Shown: piece by piece, positions 35,013 to 43,964 of the stretch
How the letters are laid out: the number at the start of each line of letters is the position of its first letter
Position numbering within the stretch: position 1 is the first letter of the stretch
Origin: Cypionkella sp.
Lineage (GTDB): Bacteria > Pseudomonadota > Alphaproteobacteria > Rhodobacterales > Rhodobacteraceae
Reading direction: 5' to 3'
Assembly (NCBI GenBank): GCA_023255415.1
Contig: JALRIN010000002.1
Span: forward strand, 62,001-126,000
Length of the DNA: 64,000 nucleotides
Position numbers and translations under genes: made by a program
The notes under the pieces: model-generated
Seen by the model: only the letters and a program-made list of their open reading frames with translations
Databases searched by the model: none
What the model was told of the DNA's origin: nothing

Positions 35013-35315
35013 ATGCCCGACGTCATTATCGTTTTCTGGCGGGATATTCCCGCGCAAGTAATCGTCGGCAAAGGCCGTTCAGGGTCGAAAGTGCAGCTTC
35101 CCGAGCGGTTTGAGCAGGCCATCGACCGTTGCGCGATGAAAATCGGCGCCAAGGATGCCGACGCCTATCTAGCCGAATGGCGCAAAGCACCATCTTATTC
35201 TGTCGAGGGCGAGCCTGCCGAGATCGCCGCCGCCGAGGCCGCGCGTCTGGATGCCGAATACGACAACGAACGTCTGAAAGCCCTTATCCAAGCCGAAGGC
35301 CGCGCTGCGGTCTGA
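35013..35315 (+). CDS. PF13769 'virulence factor' family protein
   Basis: A 100-aa protein of the family named virulence factor in PF13769: IIVFWRDIPAQVIVGKGR near the start, then KVQLPERFEQAIDRCAM and a helical end. The family name is historical. In Rhodobacterales these genes usually precede a MetF-like gene and a pterin-dependent methyltransferase, as here, so a role in corrinoid one-carbon metabolism is likelier than virulence. I chose ATG 35013 after AAGGGAA; the frame upstream is non-coding. Confidence 0.8.
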   Translation: MPDVIIVFWRDIPAQVIVGKGRSGSKVQLPERFEQAIDRCAMKIGAKDADAYLAEWRKAPSYSVEGEPAEIAAAEAARLDAEYDNERLKALIQAEGRAAV

Positions 35316-35336
35316 TCCCCCAAAAAGGAACCTGAA

Positions 35337-36251
35337 ATGGCCCTGAGTTTCTTCCGCAAAGACAGCAAAGCGGCAGCTGCCCCCGACCACCTTGAAGCCT
35401 TTTTAAAGGGCTATTCGATCGAGGTGATGCCACGCACCGCAGAAAAGGTCGAAGATTTCCGCGCCCTGCTGCCGAAAGGCACCCGCGTCTATATCGCCCA
35501 TATCGACGGTACCCCGATCGAAGACATGGTCGCCACAGCTAAGCGGATCGCGGGCGAAGGCTTTGACGTGATGCCGCATTTTCCTGCCCGCATCATCGCA
35601 GATAAGGCAACGCTGGCCGATTGGATCGCGCGCTATCAAGCCGAGGCAGGCGTGAGCCAAGCTTTGCTGCTGGGTGGCGGTGTCGGCACCCCTGTCGGCG
35701 ATTACGACAATTCGATGCAGCTTTTGGAAAGCGGTCTGTTTGACGGCTTTGACCGGCTGCATGTCGCAGGCCATCCCGAGGGCAACAAAGACATCGACAA
35801 AGATGGCGGCGATGCCATCGTCATGCAGGCGTTGAAGTGGAAACAGGATTTCTCGGAACGCTCGGATGCGAAAATGGCGATTGCGACGCAGTTTTGCTTT
35901 GAAGCCGAACCCGTGATCGCCTGGGCCAACCATTTGGCCGCGGCTGGCGTGCATCTGCCCATTCACATTGGCGTGGCAGGGCCTGCCAAGCTGCAGACCC
36001 TGATCAAATTCGCAATTTCCTGCGGCGTTGGCGCTTCGTTGCGCGTGTTGCAAAAGCGGGCGATGGATGTCACCAAGCTGTTGCTGCCCTACGAACCGAC
36101 CGAGTTTGCCTCGGAACTGGCCGCACATAAGGCGGCAAACCCGCTGTTCGGCATTGAACAGGTGCATTTCTTCCCCTTGGGCGGCATTAAGACCAATGCG
36201 GCTTGGGTCACTGAACATGGCGGCGCCTCTGGCGTTCCCGCAAATGCTTAA
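35337..36251 (+). CDS. methylenetetrahydrofolate reductase-like protein (MetF fold)
   Basis: A 304-aa TIM-barrel protein of the MTHFR family: YSIEVMPRTAEKVEDF, then VMPHFPARII, the LLLGGG loop and VAGHPEGN, which are the counterparts of MetF flavin- and folate-binding segments. It is divergent from enteric MetF and belongs to the alphaproteobacterial group found beside methyltetrahydrofolate:corrinoid methyltransferases. It would interconvert methylene- and methyl-tetrahydrofolate and so feed or drain the next enzyme. It is 21 bases after the PF13769 gene and 15 before the methyltransferase: one operon. Confidence 0.82.
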   Translation: MALSFFRKDSKAAAAPDHLEAFLKGYSIEVMPRTAEKVEDFRALLPKGTRVYIAHIDGTPIEDMVATAKRIAGEGFDVMPHFPARIIADKATLADWIARYQAEAGVSQALLLGGGVGTPVGDYDNSMQLLESGLFDGFDRLHVAGHPEGNKDIDKDGGDAIVMQALKWKQDFSERSDAKMAIATQFCFEAEPVIAWANHLAAAGVHLPIHIGVAGPAKLQTLIKFAISCGVGASLRVLQKRAMDVTKLLLPYEPTEFASELAAHKAANPLFGIEQVHFFPLGGIKTNAAWVTEHGGASGVPANA

Positions 36252-36266
36252 GAAAGAGGTTTAACT

Positions 36267-37247
36267 ATGACCCGTACTGTTATCGAATCTAAGACAAAAA
36301 CCGTTATCATCGGCTTTGACGAACCCTTTTGCGTCATCGGCGAACGGATCAACCCGACCGGCCGCAAAAAGCTGGCAGCCGAGCTTGAAGTTGGCAACTT
36401 TGAAACCGTTTTGCGCGATGCACTCGAGCAGGTTGCTTGTGGTGCCACCGTGCTTGACGTCAATTCGGGCGCAGTTTTTACCAATAAAATGGCCGAAGAC
36501 CCGCGCTATGCCGACAATAACTTTGTCGAACCGCCGTTGATGCGCGAATTGATCCTGCGCATTCAAGCTGCGGTGGATGTGCCTTTGTGCATCGACAGTT
36601 CGGTCCCCGGCGCTTTGGAGGCGGGTCTGATCGCATGCGAGGGACGCCCACTGTTGAACTCGGTCACCGGCGAAGAAGAGCGGCTGGAATTGGTTCTGCC
36701 TTTGGTTAAGAAATACAACGTGCCGGTGGTGGCGATTTCGAACGATGACACCGGCATCAGCCAAGACCCCGATGTGCGCTTTGCCGTTGCCAAAAAGATC
36801 GTCGAGCGGGCCGCAGATTTCGGCATTCCAGCGCATGACATTGTGGTTGATCCGCTTGTGATGCCGGTGGGCGCTATGGGCAGCGCGGGTCAGCAGGTGT
36901 TTGCGCTGGTGCGGCGTCTGCGCGAAGAGCTGGGGGTGAACACCACCTGCGGCGCGTCGAACATTTCTTTTGGTTTGCCACACCGCCATGGCATCAACGC
37001 GGCCTTTTTGCCAATGGCAATTGGCGCGGGTATGACCTCGGCGATCATGAATCCGGTGCGCATGGTGGAAATGGAGGCCATTCGCGCCGCCAACTTCCTG
37101 ATGAACCATGATGCAAACGGTGGCGAATGGATCCGCTTTGCCAAAGTGATCGAGGCTGTCGAGGCGGGAGCGACCTTTTCCGAAGCTTCGGCCGCGGCAA
37201 ACTCGGCAACCTCGGGGCGTCGCGGCGGGCGTCGCGCGCGCGGCTAA
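36267..37247 (+). CDS. methyltetrahydrofolate:corrinoid methyltransferase (pterin-binding family)
   Basis: A dihydropteroate-synthase-like barrel that moves methyl groups between tetrahydrofolate and a corrinoid protein, as in AcsE, MtgA and the second domain of MetH. It has the family signature VIGERINPTGRKKLAAEL, the folate-contact segments VLDVNSGAV and PLCIDSSVPGALEAGL, and NTTCGASNISFGLP. Length 326 aa includes a Ser/Ala/Arg-rich tail. No corrinoid protein or substrate-specific methyltransferase is adjacent, so its partner lies elsewhere in the genome. Confidence 0.88.
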   Translation: MTRTVIESKTKTVIIGFDEPFCVIGERINPTGRKKLAAELEVGNFETVLRDALEQVACGATVLDVNSGAVFTNKMAEDPRYADNNFVEPPLMRELILRIQAAVDVPLCIDSSVPGALEAGLIACEGRPLLNSVTGEEERLELVLPLVKKYNVPVVAISNDDTGISQDPDVRFAVAKKIVERAADFGIPAHDIVVDPLVMPVGAMGSAGQQVFALVRRLREELGVNTTCGASNISFGLPHRHGINAAFLPMAIGAGMTSAIMNPVRMVEMEAIRAANFLMNHDANGGEWIRFAKVIEAVEAGATFSEASAAANSATSGRRGGRRARG

Positions 37248-37259
37248 GGCCACACTGCA

Positions 37260-37281
37260 GGGGCTCGCTTTTGCGGGCCCC
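37260..37281 (+). terminator. weak terminator hairpin after the one-carbon operon
   Basis: GGGGC and GCCCC pair, with inner CGC/GCG around TTTT. No T run follows, so it may act with Rho or only as a 3' end stabiliser. Confidence 0.4.
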
Positions 37282-37484
37282 TATCCTATCTTGCGGGCCA
37301 ATCTAGCCGTATCGCGCGCCCGATTTGCCAGATCTTTCGCAGACTTCGCCTGTGTGCGATCGGCCCCTGTTTGATCCGTCGCCGTTTTTCCCCTGCTGAA
37401 GAACTGGCGAAAACCTTTGTTAACCACCAGATTGACCATCCGGCGCATCACGGTGTTCAAAACCATTTGTATAAATCTATCCAT
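37281..37484 (-). CDS. small conserved protein downstream of scpB (67 aa)
   Basis: A basic 67-aa protein with an amphipathic N-terminal helix (MDRFIQMVLNTVMRRMVNL) and a charged tail (AKDLANRARDTARLARKIG). It starts immediately after the scpB stop and is almost surely cotranscribed with it. I recall similar small proteins at this place in other Rhodobacteraceae, but no function. It could sit at the membrane surface. Confidence 0.65.
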   Translation of the reverse strand: MDRFIQMVLNTVMRRMVNLVVNKGFRQFFSRGKTATDQTGADRTQAKSAKDLANRARDTARLARKIG

Positions 37485-38126
37485 TTAATCCTCAAACAAT
37501 TCACTCTGACCTTCGGGTGCCGCCTCATCTTCAGACCCGCCCGACAAAATTCCAGGCAAAGGGCGGTTGTCCAGTAAACCCGCCGCCCGCAGCTCTTTCA
37601 AACCGGGCAAGTCGCGCGCTGATTCTAGACCAAAATGTTCAAGAAAATGATCGGTCACCACAAAGGTCACCGGCCGCCCCGGCGTCATCCGTCGCCGCCC
37701 AAGCCTGATCCAATCCAGCTCTAACAGCTGATCCACCGTGCCACGGCTGACCGCTACACCGCGAATTTCTTCAATCTCGGCGCGGGTTACCGGTTGATGA
37801 TAGGCGACGATTGCCAGCGTCTCGATGGCGGCGCGCGACAGCTTGCGTTGCTCGACCACCTCTTTTTGCATCAGATGGCCCAGATCGGGGGCGGTGCGAA
37901 AGCCGTAGCTGTCACCTACCTTGACCAGCTGCACCCCGCGCCCCTCATAGCGTTTGCGTAAGGTGACCAAAGCCTCGGCCGGATCGCAGCCATGCGGCAT
38001 CCGCGCCTGCATCTCCCGAAGTGTCAAGACTTGGCTCGAGGCGAAAAGCATCGCTTCAACCATGCGTTCCTGCTCGCCCATCGGCGGCGCGTCAAACAGG
38101 CCTTGCTCTGTCAAAGGGTCACTCAT
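37485..38126 (-). CDS. scpB: segregation and condensation protein B
   Basis: The winged-helix kleisin-interacting subunit of the Smc-ScpAB condensin, which compacts and separates daughter chromosomes. Two winged helices are visible, with EAMLFASSQVLTLREM at the start and LSRAAIETLAIVAYHQPVTRAEIEEIRGV in the middle. Length 213 aa is usual for alphaproteobacteria. Its start overlaps the scpA stop by four bases. Confidence 0.92.
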   Translation of the reverse strand: MSDPLTEQGLFDAPPMGEQERMVEAMLFASSQVLTLREMQARMPHGCDPAEALVTLRKRYEGRGVQLVKVGDSYGFRTAPDLGHLMQKEVVEQRKLSRAAIETLAIVAYHQPVTRAEIEEIRGVAVSRGTVDQLLELDWIRLGRRRMTPGRPVTFVVTDHFLEHFGLESARDLPGLKELRAAGLLDNRPLPGILSGGSEDEAAPEGQSELFED

Positions 38127-38923
38127 CTGGCCTCGCTTCGGCGGATCATCAGGGGTGCGAAGGTTTCGCTTTGCTTGATCTGGACTTGGCCACGCTTGGC
38201 CATCTCGAGCACTGCTGCGAAATGTGCTGCGGTGGCCGATCTGCGACGCGGCCCGCTTGCCTCCCAGCCATCGGGCATGAAACTGCCCAAATCAGCCCAT
38301 TCGCCGGCATAGCCAAGCAGGCCGCGCATACGTTCCAGCGCGTCTTCCATCGTATAGACGTCTTTGCGATCAAAGGCATAGGGGCGAAATTCGTCTTTGG
38401 TGCGGCTGCGGGCATAGGCGCGCATCAGATCAAGCAGGCTGGCAGTGTAGCTGATCTTGCTGCGCCGGGTTACATCCTCTGGCAGGCCGCGGGCAAAGAA
38501 ATCGCGGCCCAATTGGTCGCGTGCCATTAGCCGGGCGGCGACATCGCGCATCGCCGACAACCGTTCCAGCTGAAACGCCAGATGGGCGGCAAGATCTTCG
38601 GCCGAGGGACCCTCTTCACCGGGTTCGGGGGGCAGCAACAGCCGCGATTTCAAAAACGCCAGCCAAGCCGCCATCACCAGATAATCTGCCGCCAGCTCTA
38701 TCCGCAGCGCCGAGGCGCGCTCGACAAACTTTAGATATTGTTCGGCCAGTTGCAGCACCGAGATCTTGCGCAGATCAACCTTTTGCGTGCGCGACAGCGA
38801 CAGCAACAGATCCAGCGGGCCTTCAAAGCCGTCGACATCAATAATAAGCGCCTCACCCACCGCAGGGTCGGTAGGGGAAAAGGGCTCGATCACGGCCCAA
38901 TCCTCGGAAGGCGCTTCAGCCAT
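38123..38923 (-). CDS. scpA: segregation and condensation protein A
   Basis: The kleisin subunit of the Smc-ScpAB complex. It has the N-terminal Smc-neck-binding helix segment FEGPLDLLLSLSRTQKVDL (about 34-52), a middle linker, and a C-terminal winged helix ending in AVLEMAKRGQVQIKQSETFAPL. It has 266 aa. It overlaps both neighbours, nagZ by eight bases and scpB by four, so the group is translated in sequence. Confidence 0.92.
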   Translation of the reverse strand: MAEAPSEDWAVIEPFSPTDPAVGEALIIDVDGFEGPLDLLLSLSRTQKVDLRKISVLQLAEQYLKFVERASALRIELAADYLVMAAWLAFLKSRLLLPPEPGEEGPSAEDLAAHLAFQLERLSAMRDVAARLMARDQLGRDFFARGLPEDVTRRSKISYTASLLDLMRAYARSRTKDEFRPYAFDRKDVYTMEDALERMRGLLGYAGEWADLGSFMPDGWEASGPRRRSATAAHFAAVLEMAKRGQVQIKQSETFAPLMIRRSEAR

Positions 38924-39926
38924 GGCGGCCCTTATCTTTTAATGCCGAAAGCATGGCCTCCAGCTCGGCAATGTCAACAGTTTTGGGCGCACACCGCTGG
39001 GCAAGTGCCGCCCGCGCGCGGGCTTGAGCCGTAGAGGTCATGTGGCCCGCAGCGCTGGCCACCTGCTGCATCTCGGCCAGATCGCCCTTGCAATGCAGCG
39101 CAATATCGCAGCCCGCCGCTATGGCGCGGGCGGTGCGGGTGGCCAGATCGCCCTGCAGCGCCTGCATATTCAGATCATCGGTCATCAAGAGGCCGCCAAA
39201 ACCGATTTCGTCGCGGATCACCCGCAGCATCTCAACCGATTGCGTCGCTGGGTTGATCGCATCATAGGCGGCAAAAATAATATGGGCGGTCATCGCCATC
39301 GGCAGATCCGCCAACGCCTTGAATGGCGCAAAATCGTTTTCAATCAGGCTGTTGCGATCCACTGTTACAGTAGGAAGTTCAAGGTGTGTATCGCTGCGCG
39401 AGCGCCCGTGGCCAGGCAGATGCTTGACCACAGGCAGCACGCCGATGTGAAGATGCGCCTCGGCCACCGCGCGGGCAATCGCGGTCACCCCAGCAACAGT
39501 TTCGCCGTAACAGCGGTTGCGCAAAAACGGATGCGTCTCGGCGCTGGCAATATCGGCAAGTGGCGCGCAATTGGCATCGATGCCAACGGCCAGCAGTTCG
39601 GCTGCGATGATCTGACTGCGCAGCGCCATCACTGTGGCGGCGTCATCGCCTGCAGCCAGGATCGCCTCCAATGGCGGGGTCCACTCGCGCCAATGCGGCG
39701 CGCGCAGACGCTGCACCCGCCCGCCTTCCTGGTCAATCAGGATCGGCGCTTGGCGGCCGACCGCTTCGCGCAAATCCGAGGTCAGCTTGCGCAGTTGTAC
39801 AGGTGTCTCAACATTGCGGGAAAATATGATAAAGCCGAAAGGGTCATAATCGCGGAAGAAGGCACGCTCTGACGGCGAAAGCGTCAATCCTTCACAGCCA
39901 AAAATGGCGGCGCCCTTGCCGATCAT
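38916..39926 (-). CDS. nagZ: beta-N-acetylhexosaminidase (NagZ, GH3)
   Basis: A cytoplasmic glycosidase that removes N-acetylglucosamine from anhydro-muropeptides during peptidoglycan recycling. The GH3 landmarks DQEGGRVQRLR and KHLPGHGRSRSDTH are present; the latter holds the unusual catalytic Asp-His pair of NagZ (His173 region). The nucleophile lies in LLMTDDLNM. It has 336 aa. I chose ATG 39926, which overlaps the stop of the SPOR gene; the frame extends seven codons upstream. Confidence 0.93.
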   Translation of the reverse strand: MIGKGAAIFGCEGLTLSPSERAFFRDYDPFGFIIFSRNVETPVQLRKLTSDLREAVGRQAPILIDQEGGRVQRLRAPHWREWTPPLEAILAAGDDAATVMALRSQIIAAELLAVGIDANCAPLADIASAETHPFLRNRCYGETVAGVTAIARAVAEAHLHIGVLPVVKHLPGHGRSRSDTHLELPTVTVDRNSLIENDFAPFKALADLPMAMTAHIIFAAYDAINPATQSVEMLRVIRDEIGFGGLLMTDDLNMQALQGDLATRTARAIAAGCDIALHCKGDLAEMQQVASAAGHMTSTAQARARAALAQRCAPKTVDIAELEAMLSALKDKGRHG

Positions 39927-40924
39927 CTTTGGGTAACAGCGATGCAAGAGGCATTTTCGGCCAGCATCGCCGCACAGAACCTGCGGGTTTCATCTTCACT
40001 TTCAAAGCCATAGGCGCGCAGGCGGTAAAAGTCACGACCGCCGCTTTGCGCAGGCTGCACCACCAAGGATTTCGATTTGATCAGCTCGGGAAATCGCGCC
40101 TGCAGCTTTACCCATTCGGCCCGCGCGATCTCGTCGGTGTCAAAAGCGCCAAGTTGCACAAGCCGCGTGCCGATCGCAATTGCGGAAGCCGCAACCTCGG
40201 AAACCGGCGCGGGGGCTACGGCGGCAGCGTTATCGCCCGCGCGCAGCGGCCGCGCCAAGGGGCGCAAGGATTTGGCGACAGCTAAGCCCGCAACAGGGTC
40301 AACTGCGGCTGCCAAAACATCGCCATCCGCCAAAGCGGCTGCCAAAGCGGCCGCAACAGCCTCGGCTTGGGTTTCAGGCATGGCCGGTTCTGAATTGTCA
40401 GCGACAGGCGCTGCATCGACCAGCGCCGGGGTGTCAATGACCAAAGCCGCGGGCGCTGCGACTTCAACTGGCTGCAAACCCGTATCAGAGGCTGCTGGGG
40501 CCACTGCCAAAACATCGGTTTGCGGGGCGATGGCTGGCACGGCAGAGGCGGGCGCTGCGGATAAAACCGCCAGCCCTGCCGCGTCTTCTGCGGTCAGTGC
40601 GGTTTCTTCGGGGGCAAGCGTTACGGTTTCTGGCAAAGGTGCTGCCGTACCAACTGCGGCCACAGCATTGACCGAAAGCCCCTGATGCACGGCGAAATCG
40701 CCACCAGGGTTTTCTGGCGATATCCGCAGCGGGCCTTCCAGCGCGCGCACCACCGGTACGCCGTTTACATCGCGGACCGCAAGCTTATAGCCCCAGACCA
40801 CCAAGCCAACCACAAGCACCACCGAACAGGCAGCCCCCGTCAAATTTACCCAGCGGCTTGACACAAAGCTGCGAGTCACAGGGTCGTCCTGATCGAAGTC
40901 ATCGAAATCTATATCCGCCATCAT
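39923..40924 (-). CDS. SPOR domain-containing membrane protein
   Basis: A bitopic protein of 333 aa. The cytoplasmic part is short and acidic (DIDFDDFDQDDP), followed by one membrane helix (LTGAACSVVLVVGLVVWGY), a long Ala/Val/Pro-rich periplasmic linker (about 100-250) and a C-terminal SPOR domain (RLVQLGAFDTDEIARAEW to the end) that binds denuded peptidoglycan at the division site. It lies between argS and nagZ, as in other Rhodobacteraceae, and is probably a divisome-associated protein. Confidence 0.9.
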   Translation of the reverse strand: MMADIDFDDFDQDDPVTRSFVSSRWVNLTGAACSVVLVVGLVVWGYKLAVRDVNGVPVVRALEGPLRISPENPGGDFAVHQGLSVNAVAAVGTAAPLPETVTLAPEETALTAEDAAGLAVLSAAPASAVPAIAPQTDVLAVAPAASDTGLQPVEVAAPAALVIDTPALVDAAPVADNSEPAMPETQAEAVAAALAAALADGDVLAAAVDPVAGLAVAKSLRPLARPLRAGDNAAAVAPAPVSEVAASAIAIGTRLVQLGAFDTDEIARAEWVKLQARFPELIKSKSLVVQPAQSGGRDFYRLRAYGFESEDETRRFCAAMLAENASCIAVTQR

Positions 40925-40992
40925 CGCCTCGCCTGCGAGAGAGATACGTGCCGCCCTCGCTTGTCACTGCCGCCGCTGCAACGCTGCGCATC

Positions 40993-42738
40993 TTAGCGCA
41001 TTTCTACAACCGGAGTGACACCAAGAATAGCGAGACCTGCCGAAATCGCAACGCCCGTGGCACGCACAAGCGCAACTTTTGCTGCAGATGTTGCCGCATT
41101 GCCCTCTTGAATAAAGCGCAGGCTGGTGTCGTCATTGCCCTTGTTCCACAACCCGTGGAATTCAGAGGCCAGTTCATAAAGATAAAACGCCACTCGGTGC
41201 GGCTCGTTTGCTTTCGAGGCGATCTCGACCAGCCGCGGCCATTCCGCGATCTTTTTTGCCATCTCAATCTCGGCGGGATGGTTCAGATGGCTTAGATCGG
41301 CGGCAGCAAGGGCGGCATCGCTGCAATCAATGCCTGCGTCTTGCGATTTGCGCAGCACCGAATTGATCCGCGCATTGGCGTATTGCACATAAAACACCGG
41401 ATTGTCTTTCGACTGATCCAGCACTTTGGCGAAATCGAAATCCAAAGTGACATCGTTTTTACGCGTCAACATCATGAAACGGGTGACATCAGCCCCCGCC
41501 TGTTCGACCACATCTCGCAGGGTAACAAATGTGCCGGCCCGTTTCGACATCTTGAAGGGCTCGCCGTTCTTGTACAGCTTTACAAGTTGCACAAGCTTGA
41601 TGTCCAAAGGCACTTTGCCATTCGACAGCGCCGAAACCGCCGCCTTCATCCGCTTGACATAGCCGCCATGATCGGCGCCAAAGATGTCGATCAACTCGTC
41701 AAAGCCGCGCTGCACCTTGTTGTAGTGATAGGCGATGTCGGGGGCGAAATAGGTCCAGGATCCGTCAGATTTCTGCACCGGGCGATCGACATCATCGCCA
41801 TGCGCAGTCGAGCGGAACAGCATCTGCTCGCGCGGTTCCCAATCTTCCAGGGTCTTGCCCTTTGGCGGCTCTAGCGTGCCTTCATAGATCAGATCCATCT
41901 CGCGCAGCGCTTGGATCGCAGCCTCGATCTGACCGGTGCCGTAAAGCGCCTTTTCGCTGGAATAGACATCCATCGTGACGTTCAGCTGCGCCAAATCATC
42001 GCGGATCATCTGCATCATCATTTCGGTGGCAAAGTCGCGGATTTCCGCCAGCCAAAACTGCTCATCCTTATCGAGCAGCGTCTCGCCATATTTCGCCTTC
42101 AGCGCCTCGCCCACGGGAATCAGATAATCACCGGGGTAAAGCCCTTCGCGGATTTCAGGCTCCAGCCCATTGGCTTCGCGGTAACGCTCATAGGCCGAAC
42201 GGGCCAGCACATCGACCTGCGCGCCGCCGTCGTTGATGTAATATTCCCGCGTCACGTCCCAGCCCGAAAACGCCAAAAGCCGCGCCAAGGCGTCGCCGAC
42301 CACAGCACCGCGCACATGGCCGACATGCATCGGCCCGGTGGGGTTGGCCGAAACAAATTCGACATTGACCCTGCGCCCTGCGCCAACATTGGCACGGCCA
42401 AACGCGGCGCCTTGGGTCAGCGCCATTTTGATCAGGTCTTGCCAAAGGCTTGTCGCCAAACGCAAATTCAAGAAACCGGGGCCTGCGACATCGGCCGAGG
42501 CCACGCGCGGATCGGCGATCAGCCGTGCGGCAAGCGCTTCGGCAATCGCGCGGGGCTGCATCGCGGCGGGCTTGGCCAAGACCATCGCGGCATTGGTGGC
42601 CATATCGCCATGGGCCGCATCGCGTGGCGGCTCGACGGCGACTTGGCTCAGTTCCAGACCCGCAGGCAAGATCCCTTCGGCGGCCATCGCGTTCAAAGTC
42701 TCGATCACCAGCGTGCGGATTTCAGCAAAGAGGTTCAT
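40993..42738 (-). CDS. argS: arginyl-tRNA synthetase
   Basis: A class Ia synthetase of 581 aa. It has the N-terminal Add-1 domain, the HIGH-type motif as HVGH in TGPMHVGHVRGAVVGD, the KMSK motif in KMSKRAG and the C-terminal anticodon-binding helices ending in LGVTPVVEMR. The start is ATG 42738 after AGGAAAT; the longer frame to 42795 is not supported. It leads the argS-SPOR-nagZ-scpA-scpB run, all on the minus strand. Confidence 0.96.
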   Translation of the reverse strand: MNLFAEIRTLVIETLNAMAAEGILPAGLELSQVAVEPPRDAAHGDMATNAAMVLAKPAAMQPRAIAEALAARLIADPRVASADVAGPGFLNLRLATSLWQDLIKMALTQGAAFGRANVGAGRRVNVEFVSANPTGPMHVGHVRGAVVGDALARLLAFSGWDVTREYYINDGGAQVDVLARSAYERYREANGLEPEIREGLYPGDYLIPVGEALKAKYGETLLDKDEQFWLAEIRDFATEMMMQMIRDDLAQLNVTMDVYSSEKALYGTGQIEAAIQALREMDLIYEGTLEPPKGKTLEDWEPREQMLFRSTAHGDDVDRPVQKSDGSWTYFAPDIAYHYNKVQRGFDELIDIFGADHGGYVKRMKAAVSALSNGKVPLDIKLVQLVKLYKNGEPFKMSKRAGTFVTLRDVVEQAGADVTRFMMLTRKNDVTLDFDFAKVLDQSKDNPVFYVQYANARINSVLRKSQDAGIDCSDAALAAADLSHLNHPAEIEMAKKIAEWPRLVEIASKANEPHRVAFYLYELASEFHGLWNKGNDDTSLRFIQEGNAATSAAKVALVRATGVAISAGLAILGVTPVVEMR

Positions 42739-42802
42739 TTGATCATTTCCTGTCTCGTTGCGCTTGGGAATGCCAGAGCCAAGCAGACAGGTCAAGGCGC
42801 GG

Positions 42803-43291
42803 CTAGTCTGCCTTGGCGCGCCAATCGTCCAGCGCGGGGTTTGCGTCCTCGGTCAGCGCAGCCGGTGCGGTGGCGGTTGCAGGCAACGACAGGCCACGGG
42901 TGCGAAAGTAATAGGACTCGCGCGCGCCGAAATAAAACGCCACCACCGCCCCCAAAAGCCACCAGAGCGGTTCGGGCACAGCATTCAACCCCACCATCCG
43001 CAGCGCAAATTGCTGCGGATCGACCATCGCATAGACAAAGAGCCCAATGGTGCCAAAGGCCAGCAAGGGCCGTGGCAGCCGGTTCAGCCCGTTGATGGCG
43101 CGGTCAAACAGGCCGGTTGGAGCGATGCCAAATTCTTCGGCAAATTCCCGCAAAGCCTCGGATTGCACCTGCGCCGAAAGCTCCATGCGTTTGGTGGCAG
43201 AGGGGGTGAAAACCTCGGCCACACCGCGGGCGGCATCACCCAAAGCGGCCACTGCCTGCGGGCCGCCCACCAGTTTTGAGATCAACCCCAT
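42803..43291 (-). CDS. GTA-type holin (holin of 3TMs family)
   Basis: A 162-aa membrane protein that matches the 3TMs holin family linked to gene-transfer-agent release. It begins MGLISKLVGGP, has a helical region, and has two clear membrane helices (PLLAFGTIGLFVYAMV and PLWWLLGAVVAFYFGA) with a charged tail. In Rhodobacter capsulatus a holin and an endolysin form a two-gene lysis unit separate from the main GTA cluster, and here the endolysin overlaps the start by ten bases. The start is ATG 43291; the longer frame lies within the endolysin gene. Confidence 0.85.
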   Translation of the reverse strand: MGLISKLVGGPQAVAALGDAARGVAEVFTPSATKRMELSAQVQSEALREFAEEFGIAPTGLFDRAINGLNRLPRPLLAFGTIGLFVYAMVDPQQFALRMVGLNAVPEPLWWLLGAVVAFYFGARESYYFRTRGLSLPATATAPAALTEDANPALDDWRAKAD

Positions 43292-43893
43292 GCTGCCACC
43301 CGTGCTTGATGCTGCGCCAAAGTCAGATGATATTGCGGCGCGATGAATTCCTCGGCCCGGGTGATCCAACCGCCCTTGCCGCCATCGCGACGGGTGGCGA
43401 ATTTGCGGCTGGCAGGGCGGGCATCGGCCAAAGCATAATAATAATTGCGCCGCGCAATGCCGTAGGCATCGGCGAAATGGCTGGGGGCGGCCTGATAGGC
43501 CAGCTTGGCCGCCGCAAGGGTCTGCGCGCCGATCTGCCCGTCTGGATCGCAGGGGTAACCCATCTTGGTCAGCAGGCGCTGCAAGATCTTCACCGCATTG
43601 GCGCCCGAATTGACATACATATCAAAGACCGAGGCCTGCAGCACATCTGGCAATTGCGCGATTCCGGTGTGATTGAAATAGTGTTCGATATAGATCTCAA
43701 CGGCTTGGGTCTGGGTCAGCGCCTGCACATCGGCCAGCGTGATGCGGCTGTCGCCGGTGACATCCACCCCCAGACGACGCAGCGTGTTCAGCGTCACCCC
43801 GTGGTTGGTGGCCCCGCCCGGATCGGCAGGATCATTCACAAAGCCGCCCTCGCGCGCGACAATCTGTTCGGCCAAAGTCTGAACTGATGGCAT
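43282..43893 (-). CDS. GTA-type endolysin, GH108 family muramidase
   Basis: A 203-aa lysozyme-like protein. The glycosyl hydrolase 108 signature is at the start: the catalytic Glu in REGGFVNDPADPGGATNHGVT (split here as REGGFVN, then GGATNHGVT). A C-terminal peptidoglycan-binding region follows (TKMGYPCDPDGQIGAQTLAA). No signal peptide is present, so it needs the adjacent holin to reach the wall. With the holin it forms the cell-lysis unit that releases GTA particles in related bacteria. No capsid or tail genes are in this window. Confidence 0.88.
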   Translation of the reverse strand: MPSVQTLAEQIVAREGGFVNDPADPGGATNHGVTLNTLRRLGVDVTGDSRITLADVQALTQTQAVEIYIEHYFNHTGIAQLPDVLQASVFDMYVNSGANAVKILQRLLTKMGYPCDPDGQIGAQTLAAAKLAYQAAPSHFADAYGIARRNYYYALADARPASRKFATRRDGGKGGWITRAEEFIAPQYHLTLAQHQARVAAWG

Positions 43894-43964
43894 CTTGCCC
43901 TCCTACCACTTGGAGAGGCAAGCATGCCTGCATTTGCCTTAACTTCGCGAAAGCCCTGCGCGCG

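Noticed and set aside
36261..37253. 330-codon ORF opposite the corrinoid methyltransferase gene
   Set aside because: Antisense to a recognised enzyme; no ribosome binding site or domain.
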